A stretch of DNA of 64,000 nucleotides, from NCBI RefSeq assembly GCF_963924675.1, contig NC_089220.1:58228639-58292638 (forward strand). Reading direction: 5' to 3'. A program made the position numbers and the translations under genes. The notes below the pieces were generated by a model. It worked only from the letters and a program-made list of their open reading frames with translations. It did not search any database and was not told the DNA's origin. This document shows positions 46,967 to 58,910 of the stretch, piece by piece; within the stretch, counting starts at the first letter, position 1, and each line of letters starts with the position of its first letter. Origin of the DNA: Phocoena phocoena. Lineage: Eukaryota; Chordata; Mammalia; Artiodactyla; Phocoenidae.

Positions 46967-48480
46967 GGGGACCAAGATGGTGGAGTAGGAGGACATAGAG
47001 TTCATCTCTCCCCACAAACACATTAAAAAATATATCTACATGTGGAACAATTCACGTGGAAAACTAACTGGAACCTGGCAGAAGAATTCCTACACAACCA
47101 AAGCTGCAAGAAAGATCTCCATGTAACCAAGTAGGACAGGAAAAAAAAGGCATGGGGTTGGAGGGATCTAGAAGGAGGAAAACATCTGCAAGGGCAGACT
47201 CTCACCCTGGGAAGTGAACAGGTCAAACCACAATCTAGGCATCCCAGTCCGGGGTCCTGAGGAGAAGTGATGGGTCCCTTTGTTGTCTGGAAAATCCACT
47301 GAGACACATACAAGGTCTAGTGAAGCCTAGACTCTACTTGGGAAGAGAGTGCGTGTGCTAGCTTGCTGACAATCAGGGAGGAGAGAGCCTTGCACAGGCG
47401 GCTACTGCCTGCCTCACTGCACTTCCCAATCTGAAGGTACAAACATCCTAGCCCCGGTTACTGCACACCACAGGCTGGCATGATATCTGGGCAGAGACCC
47501 AGTCTAGCTGCAGAGAGACAGACCAGGGTACCTGGAGTGTGATCCAAGTGGAACCCTGGAGGCTACTATCAGTGTGTGCACAGAGTGGTGAGTGTAGTCA
47601 TGGGGTCATCTCCAGCGTGCATATGGGGCAGCACAACAAACTTGTGCAGTGGCTACGTGCTGAATCTTGGGCAGACAGGCCCTGGGAGAGAACACATCTA
47701 GCTATGCTTACACAGCCTGGAGAGCCTGGGGTGTGGTCTGGTGGGGTGGTGAGGTCATTGTCAATATGCTCAGGAGTACCCAGGGTTTGTCTCCCAATGG
47801 CAGTGCCCTGGTTCTACTCATTCCACACCACAGCTTAGTGCTAGATCTCGGGTCGACTGGTATCCTGGGAGAAGTCTGCCACAGAGGCAGCCCAGATCTC
47901 AGGCAGCAGCACAGCCAGTGCAATCTCTGCAGCCACAACACCCTAATCCAAAGCCCTAACCTAATCCATACCACAGCCTTGCACTAGATCTGGGATGAAC
48001 ACAACAGAGAAAGGGACTTGATCTTGGGCTGCTTCTAAGCAGAACCACAGGCGTTTACACACAAGGTGCATAGCTCCTCTGTGTCTGCACAGGCCTCACT
48101 TGTTTCAGCAATCACTGCCTTTGGGGCAGGGCATGTACTCAAGGGCAACGGATCCTGATTGAACCAGACCCTCAGGATTTATACTTCACCAACTGGGGAG
48201 CAGACCCCTTCCCCTGACAGGGCTGTAACAACCATGGAGCAGAGAGGAAGCCCTGCCTCATATCCATCATGGACTCTAGATACTACAACACCAACCTTAT
48301 CCCCTATCAGGGGGAAAATGAGCAGCACACTCTGAGAAAAGACATGGTTGGCATCCAAACTGAAACCAGCCCTTGCACCAAAAACAGTGGACACACACAT
48401 TCTACCCCGGGACACTCCCACATAAATACACCATTTCAAGACCACAGTAGATAACTGCTTCTCCTAAATTAATAGAGACA
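46967..48480 (+). promoter_or_regulatory. L1 5'UTR with the internal promoter region
   Basis: L1 transcription starts at the 5'UTR from an internal promoter, whose usual first element is a YY1-type site in the opening 'caagatgg'. CAAGATGG is present at 46972-46979. The region is GC-richer than the surroundings, and its long frames (47539-47987 +, 47708-47974 -) are not genes. Confidence 0.6.
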
Positions 48481-48489
48481 GAGAAGGTT

Positions 48490-49369
48490 AAGTAAAATGA
48501 AAAGGTAGAGGAACAACTCCCAACTAAAAGAACAAGAGAAATCCTCTGAAAGAAAAAAATAATGAAACAGAGCTTACCAGTCTACTAGACTACAAGTTCT
48601 AAAAGGAGATAATAAAAATGCTAACTTAATTAAGAAAGATTACTAATATAAATGCATAGCACTATAATAAAAAACTAGAAACTATAAAGATAAACCAATC
48701 AAAAATAAACAATTCAATTGCTGAGAAAAATAATCAATCTAGAAGGAATGAATACCAGGCTAAATGACACAGAAGAACAAATAAGTGATCTGGAAGATAG
48801 AATAATGGAAGTCACCCAATCAGAACAGCAAACAGAAAGACAAATGAAATAAAAAGTGAAATCAACATATGAGATCTATGGGATAATATAAAACGTGTCA
48901 ATCTATGAATAATAGGGATTCCAGAAGGATAAGAGAGAGAAGGGGATTGAAAATGTATCTGAAGAAATTACGGCTGAAAACTTACCAAACTTAAAGGAGG
49001 AAACAGATATCCAGGTATAGAAAGCACAGAGAGTCCCAAACATGATGAACCCAAATGGACTCACACCAAAACAAAAGTTAAAAACAGAGGATTCTAAAGT
49101 AAGTAAGAGAAAAACAAAGGATAATTTATGAGGAAACCCACACAAGGCCATCAGCTGATTTTTCTTCAGAAACTTTGCAGTCCAGAAGGAAGTGGCATGA
49201 TATATTCAAAGTCCTGAAAGGGAAAAACCTGCAACCAAGGATACTCTATCCAGCAAGATTATCATTTAGATTGGAAGGAGAGAGAAAGAATTTCTCAGAC
49301 AAGCCAAAACTAAAAGAACTCAGCAACACTAAACCTATCTTAACAGAAATATTGAAGGGCCTTCTATAA
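48490..49369 (+). pseudogene. L1 ORF1, broken
   Basis: ORF1 encodes the trimeric RNA-binding chaperone of L1. The C-terminal end is well kept in the frame 49175-49369: 'KWHDIFKVLKGKNLQPRIL', then 'PARLSF', ending 'ILKGLL' and a stop at 49367-49369. Upstream, coiled-coil-region text ('agtgatctggaagatagaataatgg') is present but interrupted by stops (for example at about 48848). There is no ORF2 behind it. Confidence 0.82.
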
Positions 49370-49875
49370 ATATAAAAGAAGCAAGAATCTATAGGAAAGG
49401 AAAAATCACAGCTGGAAAGGCAAACATATAAAAGGACCCATCACTTAAATAAGCCAGTACATACATTTAAAAACAATCAAAAAATTGTAAAAGCTATTAT
49501 AACTAAAATTAACAGTAAAAGAATAAGCATGAAGATATAAAATAGGACTTCAAAATCACAAAATATGTGGGCGGGGAGTATTAAAATGTAGCTCTTATAG
49601 AATGTGTTTGAACTTAAATGACTATCAGTTTAAAGAAAGTAGATATAGTTATGGGCCAACTTGAACTCCATGGTAACCACAAGTCAAAAATATACAATAG
49701 GTTCACAAAAACCAAAAAGAAAGAAACTCAAGTGTACTAGCACAAGGAATTATATTCAATATCTTGTAATAACCTATAAAGGAATATAACCTGAAAAAAA
49801 AGCTGAATCTCTTGCTGTACGTCTGAAACTAACGTTATATTGTAAATCAACTATATTTCAACAAAAAAGAAACTT

Positions 49876-52305
49876 GAGATTCTTTAATCAAAGATCAATA
49901 TATATCCCATTTAACTTACCAAGAAAAGGGCAATATAATCAATTCCTTATAAAAATTATGAGACTAATACATGTAATGCCTTATCAAATCACAGAAGTCT
50001 TAAATTGCAACAAAAATTGGTTAGCTAAGTAATATTTGAGGATGATGCAGATTCTCCCAATGGCTCAGCCAGTCCAACTTTATGTATCTTTGAAATGCAA
50101 GTTAATCCATCAGGCTTTATAAAACTCTTGAAATAAGTGTCATCACTATTAAAAAATAATATCCCAAGTAATTGAAATAGTAGAAACAACAATTAACAAT
50201 GCTCTATGAATAACAGGGCAAAGCATATCTTCTAGTAATATGACAGTGCTATGATTTTAGTGCCTAGAACATAATGTTTATATGAAATCTCATTGGCTCA
50301 CATACTGAAAGTATCATAAAGTTACATTTTAATCTTTCTTGAAGGTATAAAAATTACTATTGTTTATGAATTCCAAGTGTACAAATATATAATGAATAGG
50401 GTGAAAGGTTTTCATCAGCTATGTCATATATCACAACTTTAAATATTATATAGATGAGGAAAACAGCAAGATTGCTCCATCTTTAGCTACTATTTTGCAT
50501 CAGAAAAAATTGCATAACTTTTTTTGCATATACCAAAATGTGTGTTGCATTGTTAGAGCAAGATAGGAGAATATAAAAATATTAGAATCCATTAGTGTAA
50601 ATCCAATAATTAATTTGTTTCTTTTTTGATAAAAGTAATCTGGATAATCAATACAAATTAAAGTTAGCTTATTTTTAGACTATTAAATAATTTCCCCTTT
50701 GTTTTTAGTTATTTGTAGATTATATGAAAAAATAAAAATATATGACATATGTCCTTGTGTTCTCTATGTTTTTAAGATTTTGAACACTATAATATTTAAA
50801 TAATGAGTAATATTTGTGATAAGTATAATTCATTTTATAAATTATAACTATATTTACATCATACAAGATTAAGTTAAAATAAAAGAGAATGTTATTTAGT
50901 TTAATAGCACTTGAGCTTATATATGTAGATATACAGATATATGAATAAAATTAACAAAATGGATATTTTTATAATAAAAAGTGATATATCCAAATACATA
51001 TTTAGTAAAATATTTAAAACCTCACACTTTTAAGTTAAAGACATTTACCTTCCTTTTGCAACTCAGGTTGTTTCCATAGAAACAGCAGCTGGCACACAGA
51101 AGCAGAATGTTTATAACTTTGATATTTCAGCTGTACTTGTCAGGTAGATGATGGATGTGTCATTTTTCAAATAAGCACCTGCAGCTTTTGGGTTCCAACA
51201 GGTTCACATACTCTAGCATTTTACCTCCTGAAAAAAGTTTTAGTTCATGTTTCTGTATAAATCATAATTATGCCTGCTTTTAAAAGAGGCCTAATTACTC
51301 TAGGTTTGTTTTAGAAAATGACTTTTTAAATGTAATAACTGAGTTGTGGTAACTTAGAATTATAATGATCTGCAGAGCCCCCAGAGTCACAATGAGGATA
51401 ATTATCATGATAATTTGGCTTAGTTCAGACACTTACTGGTGGTAGATTCTGTCCAGAGCCACTTTGTTCTGTATGGCATCCCTACTCTAGTTCATTTCTC
51501 TTTGGCTGAAAATTCATGATTCTAGGAGGTTTTATTCTTAGTGGTAAATAACATCTGGGTAGTAGACTGGTTTACCCCTCTTTGCCTTTCCTTCCCCACC
51601 ACCTCAACTAGCCAACAAGTATAATAAATTGCTGACTTTTTGACAACAGTCATATGTTGTTATTGACATATTTCCGCCAGACACAGACTATAAAGTGCTA
51701 ATACTCTGCTGGTTCAAAAAATCCAAAGAATTGCTTATTTAGATGTTCATTATCCTTTCTTCCTGTCGCATTGAGAAAACTTGCCAAAGCCTAAATAATG
51801 TCCACAACAGAAACAGAAGTAGAGTGAAACAGAGATCACCTGTGCTAAATAAGAGGTTTCTCAATGAAAGTTTCAAGATTGTATTTTCAGTTCAAGAAAA
51901 CATAGCAGTGAAAGGAAACTAAAATTACATCCTTCTTAAAACATTACATTCTTAATTTTATATAAAGGACTCAAGCAAGATGAACTGAAAGAGTTGATAG
52001 ATTAGGGTAGCACTTCAACATGAAAAAAGGTACTCAGAGCCTATAAACTTATACCAATATACATTTAGTCAAAACAGTCTAATCAGCTGGCCATGATAAG
52101 CAGTGGCTGTTTTTAATGGGAACTTACTTGCTACGGACAAGTGATCAATTTTCAGTAATTCAGTGGAGCTTATTGAGCAATGGCTGCACCTAAGACATTA
52201 TCAGGCTTTTGAATAACAGAAAGTAATTAAAGAGAAAATAGTACCAATTCATAACAGCCCCAGAAATCTACATCTGAACCTGAGACAGGTCAATAGTTTT
52301 CATTT
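49876..52305. other. Apparently unique sequence; one possible regulatory element
   Basis: AT-rich sequence without recognisable repeats. The stretch at about 51045-51235 is less AT-rich and holds a near-palindromic GTTTCCATAGAAAC (51070-51083), similar to an RFX X-box, with an E-box CAGCTG at 51086-51091. 51560-51640 is CT-rich. Nothing supports an exon. Confidence 0.4.
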
Positions 52306-52320
52306 AAAATAGTGTGTCCA

Positions 52321-52624
52321 GGGGCTTCCCTGGTGGCGCAGTGGTTGGGAGTCTGCCTGCCAATGCAGGGGACACGGGTTCAAGCCCTGGTCTGGGAAGA
52401 TCCCACATGCCACGGAGCAGCTGGGCCCGTGAGCTACAAATACTGAGCTCTGCGCGTCTGGAGCCTGTGCTCCGCAGCAAGAGAGGCCGCGACAGTGAGA
52501 GGCCCGCGCACCGCGATGAAGAGTGGCCCCCGCTTGCCACAACTAGAGAAAGCCCTCGCACAGAAACGAAGACCCAACACAGCCAAAAATAAATAAATGA
52601 ATAAATAAATTTAAAAAAAAAAAA
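52321..52624 (+). mobile_element. CHR-1-type SINE, long form
   Basis: Head GGGCTTCCCTGGTGGCGCAG, tRNA-like body, long-form tail ('gcaccgcgatgaagagtggcc', 'cacaactagagaaagccctcg', 'acccaacacagcc') and an AAATAAATA-type end with poly(A). Perfect 15-bp target duplications AAAATAGTGTGTCCA at 52306-52320 and 52625-52639. Confidence 0.96.
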
Positions 52625-52962
52625 AAAATAGTGTGTCCAAACTTATGATGATGTTCAAATCTCAAATTCTATGTTGGTTTTAGACAACTTGTGTGTTCTG
52701 TTGAAGAATAAAAAGGCAAATGGACTTATCCAAACATGTTCTGTGAATTAAGTAAAAAACTAAAACACTTGTAAAACAAGTGGCAGTAATAATGAAAACT
52801 AAAAATGCATATACACTATGACCACGTAATCTCAATTTTGGAATTCACACCAGCAGAAATATTACAGTATGGCACTGTTTTCAGTGGGGAAAAAAGGAAC
52901 AACTGACCATTGGGAAATTGTATGTAAATAATATATTTGTCTCCTCAAAAATATATAGCTAA

Positions 52963-53161
52963 GGGATTCCCTGGTGCCGCAGTGGTTGAGAGTCCTGCCA
53001 ATGCAGGGGACACGGACTCGTGCCCCGGTCCGGGAAGATCTCACATGCCGCGTAGTGGCTGGGCCCGTGAGCCATGGCCGCTGAGCCTGTGCATCCGGAG
53101 CCTGTGCTCCGCAACGGGAGAGGCCACAACAGTGTGAGGCCCGCGTATGGCAAAAAAAAAG

Positions 53162-53202
<41 letters not shown>
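52963..53202 (+). mobile_element. CHR-type SINE, short form, with long A tail and (TA)n
   Basis: Head GGGATTCCCTGGTGCCGCAG, body with a 4-base loss in the head ('gagagtcctgcc'), then a poly(A) of about 30 and (TA)n at 53191-53210. The target duplication AAAAATATATAGCTAA (52947-52962) recurs as TATATATAGCTAA at 53203-53215, the TA-rich part having expanded. Confidence 0.93.
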
Positions 53203-53206
<4 letters not shown>

Positions 53207-53659
53207 TATAGCTAAGTAAAAGAATTAATTATCACTGTTTCTGCTCAATTGAAATTTTGTTCATGGTATTTTGTTAAATTATGTCCAAAAGTTGCAAATG
53301 AATGCATGTAGAATGTTTATTATTATGAAGATAAAATCATAACAAATGAAAACACATGTATATATACCTATAAATATGTAAAAGTATGAGAAAACTTCTA
53401 AAATAAATATACCAGGTTGGCAATATTTGGCTGATTAGGGATAGATAGGATTGGAGGAATAGGGAAGGAGCAGGTGATTGATATTTTCTTTGTGTATTTT
53501 TTATCGCATTCTTACAACAAACACTACTTTTTAACTAAAAAATATGAAGAAATATATAAGAAATAAGGCAAAAGAAGGCACATATTACTGTTTTCATTCC
53601 ATGAGTGTCACAAGCAAAATAATGTTACTGGATTGATGTATTTGAAAATGTTAAATGTC

Positions 53660-54000
53660 ATGCACTTATTCACTCATTAGATAAATGAGTCTGACACAGT
53701 TAAGATGCTTAGGAAACATCAGAGAATAAATCAGATAAATATCCCTGCCCTAGTATACAGTATATTCTAGAGGGGGAAGACAAATCATGAGCAAAAGAAC
53801 ATAATGATATGCAAATTATGTAGTATTTTAGAAGGCAACAATCGTTATGGAACAACACTGAGTAGAACAAGGAAAAAGGATTAAAAATTTCACAGTTTTA
53901 CTTTGAGTGGTCAGGTTAGGTCTTATTGAGAGGTGACATTTGAGCAAAATCTCAAAGGTGATGAAGGCGTGAGGCCACTGACCTGGGAGAAAAATATCCC
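53660..54000 (+). repeat. Ancient interspersed repeat (L2/L3-like), tentative
   Basis: 'aatatccctgccctagtatacagtatattctagagggggaagaca' and 'gtcaggttaggtcttattgagaggtgacatttgagcaaaatctc' match the common old mammalian repeat with 'ccctgccct...gggggaagacag' and 'gtgacatttgagcaaagacc'. The family name is uncertain. 54270-54345 may be a further piece. Confidence 0.5.
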
Positions 54001-54949
54001 AGAAAAAAGGAATAGCCAGTACTTTTTTCATTAAAAAAAAGTCACAGTGAAAAGTTAATTAAAAAAAAATTTTACTCATTGTTCCACCATCAACTTTTCC
54101 TATGAACTCAGTCCTTTTCTTAAATGTCATGGTATCTATAACAACAATATGTAACTATATATAATGAAATACAGCACTTATATTTTAATTCATTGATGGT
54201 TTTACAACCACAGTTTTGTTTAACCCACACATTGTACATGATTTCTATAAAACACATTACCAAATAGAAATCTGGGGATGTGAAAATGAAAAAGAAGTCC
54301 CTGCTCTGGAGGAACTTCTGTTTATATGAAAGAGAAAGTTACAAGGACACTATCACTTTTTGGTTTGCACACCTAGATAATGACACATTGGCTGATATAC
54401 ATTAGGTATTTTAATACATTTTTATAAAAAGGCTATTTTTAAAAGCTATTAGCAATATACAGTAGTAAACACTACATCCAAGCTGCGGTCTACCCAGCTA
54501 ACAATAAACTATAACTCCCTTGACTGAACCCTAAATTTCTATTTTCTAAACTTAATATATTATTCCCACCTAGTGTATATTTTATACATAGTGTCACATT
54601 ATGTGTTTACAGCGATTATTTTCATATGAAATCAATTAAACATGGTCTCCTCTATGCAATTAGGTGAGAATGTTTTTAACATAAAATTAACACTCAATAA
54701 AATAAAGATAAAAATAAGCATTGGCTGATTTCTTGCTAGAGTTTTTCATGTATTTATTTCTACAATTTTAATCACATCAATCTACATTGATAAGTTTCCA
54801 ATGGAAATTTGGTTTGTTTATTTTATGTGTTCTATGGTTGGTTTTGGCTCATTTCACAAAAATGTTTCAAAAAAACCATTTTAAGTACAAAGGCAAGGAA
54901 TTGGGCACAGCATAAACTACATGGCTTATGGAGGAGAAACACTCCAATT
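54001..54949. other. No clear feature
   Basis: AT-rich. A stretch at 54270-54345 ('gaagtccctgctctggaggaacttctg') may be a piece of the same ancient repeat as 53660-54000. Confidence 0.4.
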
Positions 54950-55110
54950 CTTTCTAGTTCCAGTTATGCTTTGAGAATATTATGGAATTTTAAGCAATTC
55001 AAACATCTTTTAAATTGTCAGCATCTTAATTTGTAAATGGGGATGAAATAATATCTTAACGAGTGGCTGTGATACTTCAATGAGATTTTGTGGATATTCT
55101 TCAGAATGTA
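54950..55110 (+). repeat. MIR SINE remnant
   Basis: 'cagcatcttaatttgtaaatggggatgaaataatatcttaac' then 'caatgagattttgtggatattcttcagaatg' matches the second half of MIR in sense ('ctcatctgtaaaatggggataataatagtacc'). Confidence 0.65.
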
Positions 55111-55679
55111 GAGATTAGTATGCAATTAGTGGTTGTTTAAAAACAAATAAGCTTGTTTTAAACATTGTCGATTTTTTTCTTTTATCTGTTTAATGTCCAA
55201 TAGGGGTTCATAGTTTTCTCAGTCCCTTTCTGTGACCTTTTTTTTTTTTTTACAATATTCATGCCTTCACCTCCCTTAATCTCCTCTCTTGTCTTCCTGG
55301 CTTTTTGACATTCATCATAATGGTTTCATGATGACAATGAATTTGTTTTTAGTACCTGAGAATGTGGTGCATCTGAACATGCATACTACTTCATTTAAAT
55401 CACCTATATACATTTTCACTTTGCTAATTAATCGAGGAATTTAATTTGTTTTTTATAAGGGGTTTTAATATTTAATAATTTAAATGATTCTTCTAATGGC
55501 ACTACAAAAGAAGAGCAAATATTTGTGTAAACCAAGTTTTTATGCATCTTACACTTCTTAACATAAGATCATCTTGGGTAAGCAGTGAATCTTTGTCTTT
55601 TTCTTCTTTGAATACCTAAAACTTTTTCTAAAATTCAGTTTATTTTGGAGAATAACTTTTCTGATACTACGTTTTTACA

Positions 55680-55870
55680 AGGCTGTTTATATTAATAAAT
55701 TTTGCTGCAAAATAATCTACCCCTAACTCAGTGGTTTAAAACAATAAGCATTTATTAGCTCAGTAATCTGCAGGTCAGTGGGCAATTCTTTTAGTGTGGT
55801 TAGGTTCACTTATGTATCCTCAAACAGCTGCTAGATCATCTGTGATCTGGCTTTTTTTAGGAGAGCCACA
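55680..55870 (+). repeat. Ancient interspersed repeat, family not resolved
   Basis: 'gcaaaataatctacccctaactcagtggtttaaaacaataagcatttatta' resembles a common mammalian repeat beginning 'taacaaattaccccaaac.tagtggcttaaaacaac'. I am not certain whether it is a MaLR or a DNA-transposon relic. Confidence 0.45.
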
Positions 55871-55924
55871 GGTGTTATGTTATGTCTCTAGTCCAGGTTC
55901 ATTTCCAATCTGTATAATCTATAT

Positions 55925-57260
55925 GATTTTATTTCATTTTTATGCCTAATTACAGTGGCTAAAATCTTAGGTACTATGTTGAGTAAGAGTGATAGAAGCA
56001 GACTTCCTTGCCTTGTTCCTGACATTACAGGGAAAGCCTTCTGTCTTTTATCATTAAATGTGATGTTAGTTGTAGGTTTTTTGGTACATGCTCTTTATCA
56101 AGTTGAGGTAGTTCTCCTTTATTTCTAACTTGCTGAGAGTTTATATCATGAAGGCTATTGGATTTTGTCAAATTTTTTTCTGCATCAATTGATATTATCA
56201 AATAATTTTCTTCTTTAGCCTATTGATGTGGTGAATTACATTGATCTTCAAATATTGGATGAGATTATTTCTCCACCTCTGTAATCTGGGCTGACCCATT
56301 AACCAGTGATAGAAGTGACTCCTGCCGCTGATGTCACATGAACAAGACTGGGCCAGCCTTGGCATGGTCCTTCTCCATTGTCTGGATCCATGCATTATTT
56401 TTCTAGATTCCTGCCTCACTCCCAGTTGCCTTCACAATGTGTAAAGGTTGAGACTGAGCCCAATTCAGGCATTTCCCATCTGAATAAAGCAGGCACTTGA
56501 CCTGGCTATAGCTCAGGCCTGGAGTGAACCCCACAAAAAAAAGGAAAGGAAGAAGTAAAACTGTTCTTTTTTGCAGATTATATGATTGCATATATAAGAT
56601 ATACCAAGAAATTTACAAAAATACTCCTAGAACTAGTAAGTCAGCAGTAAGTCAGCACAATACCAACATACAAAATTCAATTTCAATTCTATATACTAAC
56701 GATGAACAGGTGGAAAACCAATTTTAAAACACAAACACACAAAATTACTCCAAAGAAAATGAAATACTGAGGTATAAACTTAACAGAACATTTATGAATC
56801 TGTATGTTGAAAATTACAAAATTCTTTTTAAAAAATCATAAAAGACAAATAAATAGAGAGATTATTTATGCACTCAACACAGTAAAAATGTCAGTTCTCT
56901 TCAAATCGATTTACAGAGTTAATGCAACTAATAGAAATTCCAGCAAAGTTTTTGTAGATATAGACAAGCTAATTCTAAAATTTATACGGAAAGGACTGTC
57001 CCTAGAATAGCTAAAACAATAATATAAATAAAATGGGAATAATCATTCCCTCTGCTATTAAACCCTACTGTTCAGTACAGTGGTCAAGATAGACAATTTT
57101 GGCCCAGGGAAAGACATACAGATCAACAAAGCAGAAACAGATTTAAAAAACCCAGAAAGAGATGCACGCAAATATGTCCAATTGATTTTGCAAAAGTATA
57201 AAAGAAATTCAGTGTAGGAAAGATATATAGCCTTTTCAACAAGTAGCTCTTACACAGCAG
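55925..57260 (+). mobile_element. Twin-primed old L1 with a foreign piece at the inversion junction
   Basis: 55925-56265 is antisense ORF2 just upstream of the RT active site; on the minus strand a frame ends '[15 protein letters not shown]'. From about 56540 the sense strand resumes at the active-site region ('ttttttgcagattatatgattgc') and runs through ORF2 to about 57260. In L1 coordinates the two pieces abut, as twin priming predicts. Between them lies an unrelated ~265-bp block (56266-56530). Confidence 0.72.
56266..56530. other. Unassigned GC-richer insert between the inverted L1 halves
   Basis: About 265 bp from 'gatgagattatttctccacctc' to 'gtgaaccccacaaaaaaaagg'. It ends with an A8 run, so it may be a small retro-inserted sequence in + orientation, but I found no convincing target duplication. 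No repeat family is recognised. Confidence 0.5.
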
Positions 57261-57824
57261 TATAAAAACAAAGTACCTCTTTATGGGCAATAATCTCCTT
57301 GTTCCTAAAAAGGTCTAATTCGGGGGGAAATTAGTGATTTAAATCCGAAAAGAAAAAGAAAATTGAACACTGAATATCTTTTCCTTTGTGTTGGAGGAGG
57401 GGTTAGGTTGGTAGCAGATTCTTGTGTTAGTTATTACTACGCTACCAAGAGGTGATCCTACTTAATTGTTGCTCCTGTTCTCACAAGTTCCATGAAAGCT
57501 CTGAGCTGCCAGCCTATGGACAAAATTCACTTAAAAACATACTAACCAGCTATTGTAAGGTTTGATGCACTATTATCATTATCCTTCACTAAGTACTTAA
57601 TATTTTGATTAATTAAAAAGCCCTAGTTTGATGTTACTTCTATATTATGAATTATGATACATAAATTTATAAAGGAAGGAATATTTTTAGGTAATACAAT
57701 ATAGGTTGCCATCTGTTTAACAATAACATTTCAAAATGCTTTGATTAGCATACTGTGAAGGAGATCTATGTGAAGACAATTTAACAGTGAGCTTTTAAAT
57801 GTTGTTCTTTTTGCAATCACTTGG
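57261..57824. other. No recognisable feature
   Basis: AT-rich sequence. Confidence 0.4.
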
Positions 57825-57841
57825 TTTTTCAGAAGCTTTTT

Positions 57842-58056
57842 TTTTTTTTTTTTCTTGCAGTACGCAGGCCTCTCACTGTTGTGGCCTCTCCCGTTGCGGA
57901 GCACAGGCTCCGGACGCGCAGGCTCAGCGGCCGTGGCTCACGGGCCTAGCTGCTCCGCGGCATGTGCGATCTTCCCGGACTGGGGCACGAACCCATGTCC
58001 CCTGCATCGGCAGGCGGACTCTCAACCACTGCGCCACCAGGGAAGCCCAGGGAAGC
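57842..58056 (-). mobile_element. CHR-type SINE, short form, antisense, with duplicated head
   Basis: Poly(T), full antisense body, and a head that is written twice: 'agggaagccc' ends the element at 58039-58048 and is repeated at 58049-58058. AGAAGCTTTTT (57831-57841) and AAAAGCTTTTT (58063-58073) are the probable target duplications. The tandem head unit is unusual among the copies here. Confidence 0.9.
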
Positions 58057-58073
58057 CCTTTTAAAAGCTTTTT

Positions 58074-58691
58074 ATTATGTACCAACTACAGACATGGAGA
58101 ATATTTAGGAAAATTATATATTTACTGATATATCTAGATTTTGCAAATGTGCAGGTGAATATCACCAAATTAACAATATTATTAAATACAGAAATATGTA
58201 ACGTTTGCAGTTGCATATTGAGATTGTAATAGAGGAGCTGCCCACCCCAAAACACTTATCTCTAATTTAGTAGTCTCTAATTTGGGGAAAAAATGAAAGG
58301 AAGGCAGCAATAAAAGTACTCAGAAATAATTATCAATTAATTAAAAATAGAGTATCATCTCTACCAGTTAAAATGCATATTTACTCAGTAATTAAGTACT
58401 CAAAAAAAACCAAAATGCAGAAGTAAATTTTCAGATGATTATGAACTCCAGCCAACTATGTAATTTTAATAAACTACCGAAGCCATAAATGTCCCTTTAA
58501 TAGATGGGATAGTAAAAGGAAAGCCTAAACCAATATGCATTAAGGACAGACAAATTTGTTATTTATGAAAAGAGTCAATTAATAAAAGAACACCTAGAAG
58601 ATTACTTGTGAAAACTTTTAAAATCTAGGAAGATATTATTTTCAGTGTTCAATAAGTTTGAATGTCATTTCTGAGTCAAGAGGTTTCCGAT
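58074..58691. other. No recognisable feature
   Basis: AT-rich spacer between two SINEs in opposite orientation. Confidence 0.45.
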
Positions 58692-58706
58692 AAAGTCTTA
58701 TTGGTG

Positions 58707-58910
58707 GGGGCTTCCCTGGTGGCGCAGTGGCTGAGAGTCCGCCTGCCGATGCAGGGGACACAGGTTCGTGCCCCGGTCCGGGAGGATCCCACATGCCGCG
58801 GAGCGGCTGGGCCCGTGAGCCATGGCCGCTGAGCCTGCGCGTCCGGAGCCTGTGCTCTGCAACGGGAGAGGCCACAACAGTGAGAGGCCCGGGTACCGGA
58901 AAAAAAAAAA
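58707..58910 (+). mobile_element. CHR-type SINE, short form, youngest-looking copy
   Basis: Head G-GGCTTCCCTGGTGGCGCAG, A box TGGTGGCGCAGTGG (58717-58730), B box GGTTCGTGCCC (58763-58773), full body and an uninterrupted A tail. Perfect 15-bp target duplications AAAGTCTTATTGGTG at 58692-58706 and 58911-58925. CpG sites that decay first (GCCGCGG, GCGCGTCCGG) are kept, so this copy is recent. Confidence 0.96.

Larger units (their letters stand above)
46925..49866 (+). mobile_element. L1 with 5'UTR, ORF1 and 3' end but no ORF2
   Basis: Contains the L1 5'UTR start motif ('ggggaccaagatggtggagtagg', 46967-46990), about 1.5 kb of 5'UTR, ORF1 text (48490-49369) and an inter-ORF region ('gtgtttgaacttaaatgactatcagtttaaag'). 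At about 49735 it jumps straight to the terminal L1 3'UTR ('acaaggaattatattcaatatc' to 'gtaaatcaactatatttcaa'). AAGAAACTT at 46916-46924 and 49867-49875 is a possible short target duplication. The whole of ORF2, about 3.8 kb, is absent. Confidence 0.8.

Noticed and set aside
47539..48445. Cluster of 60-106 codon frames with gene-like composition on both strands
   Set aside because: They fall in the L1 5'UTR, which is GC-richer and non-coding. The frames overlap on both strands and have no family motif.
58717..58773. tRNA-like A and B boxes that could suggest a tRNA gene
   Set aside because: They are the Pol III promoter of the SINE. The sequence has a SINE body, an A tail and target duplications, and no cloverleaf is kept.
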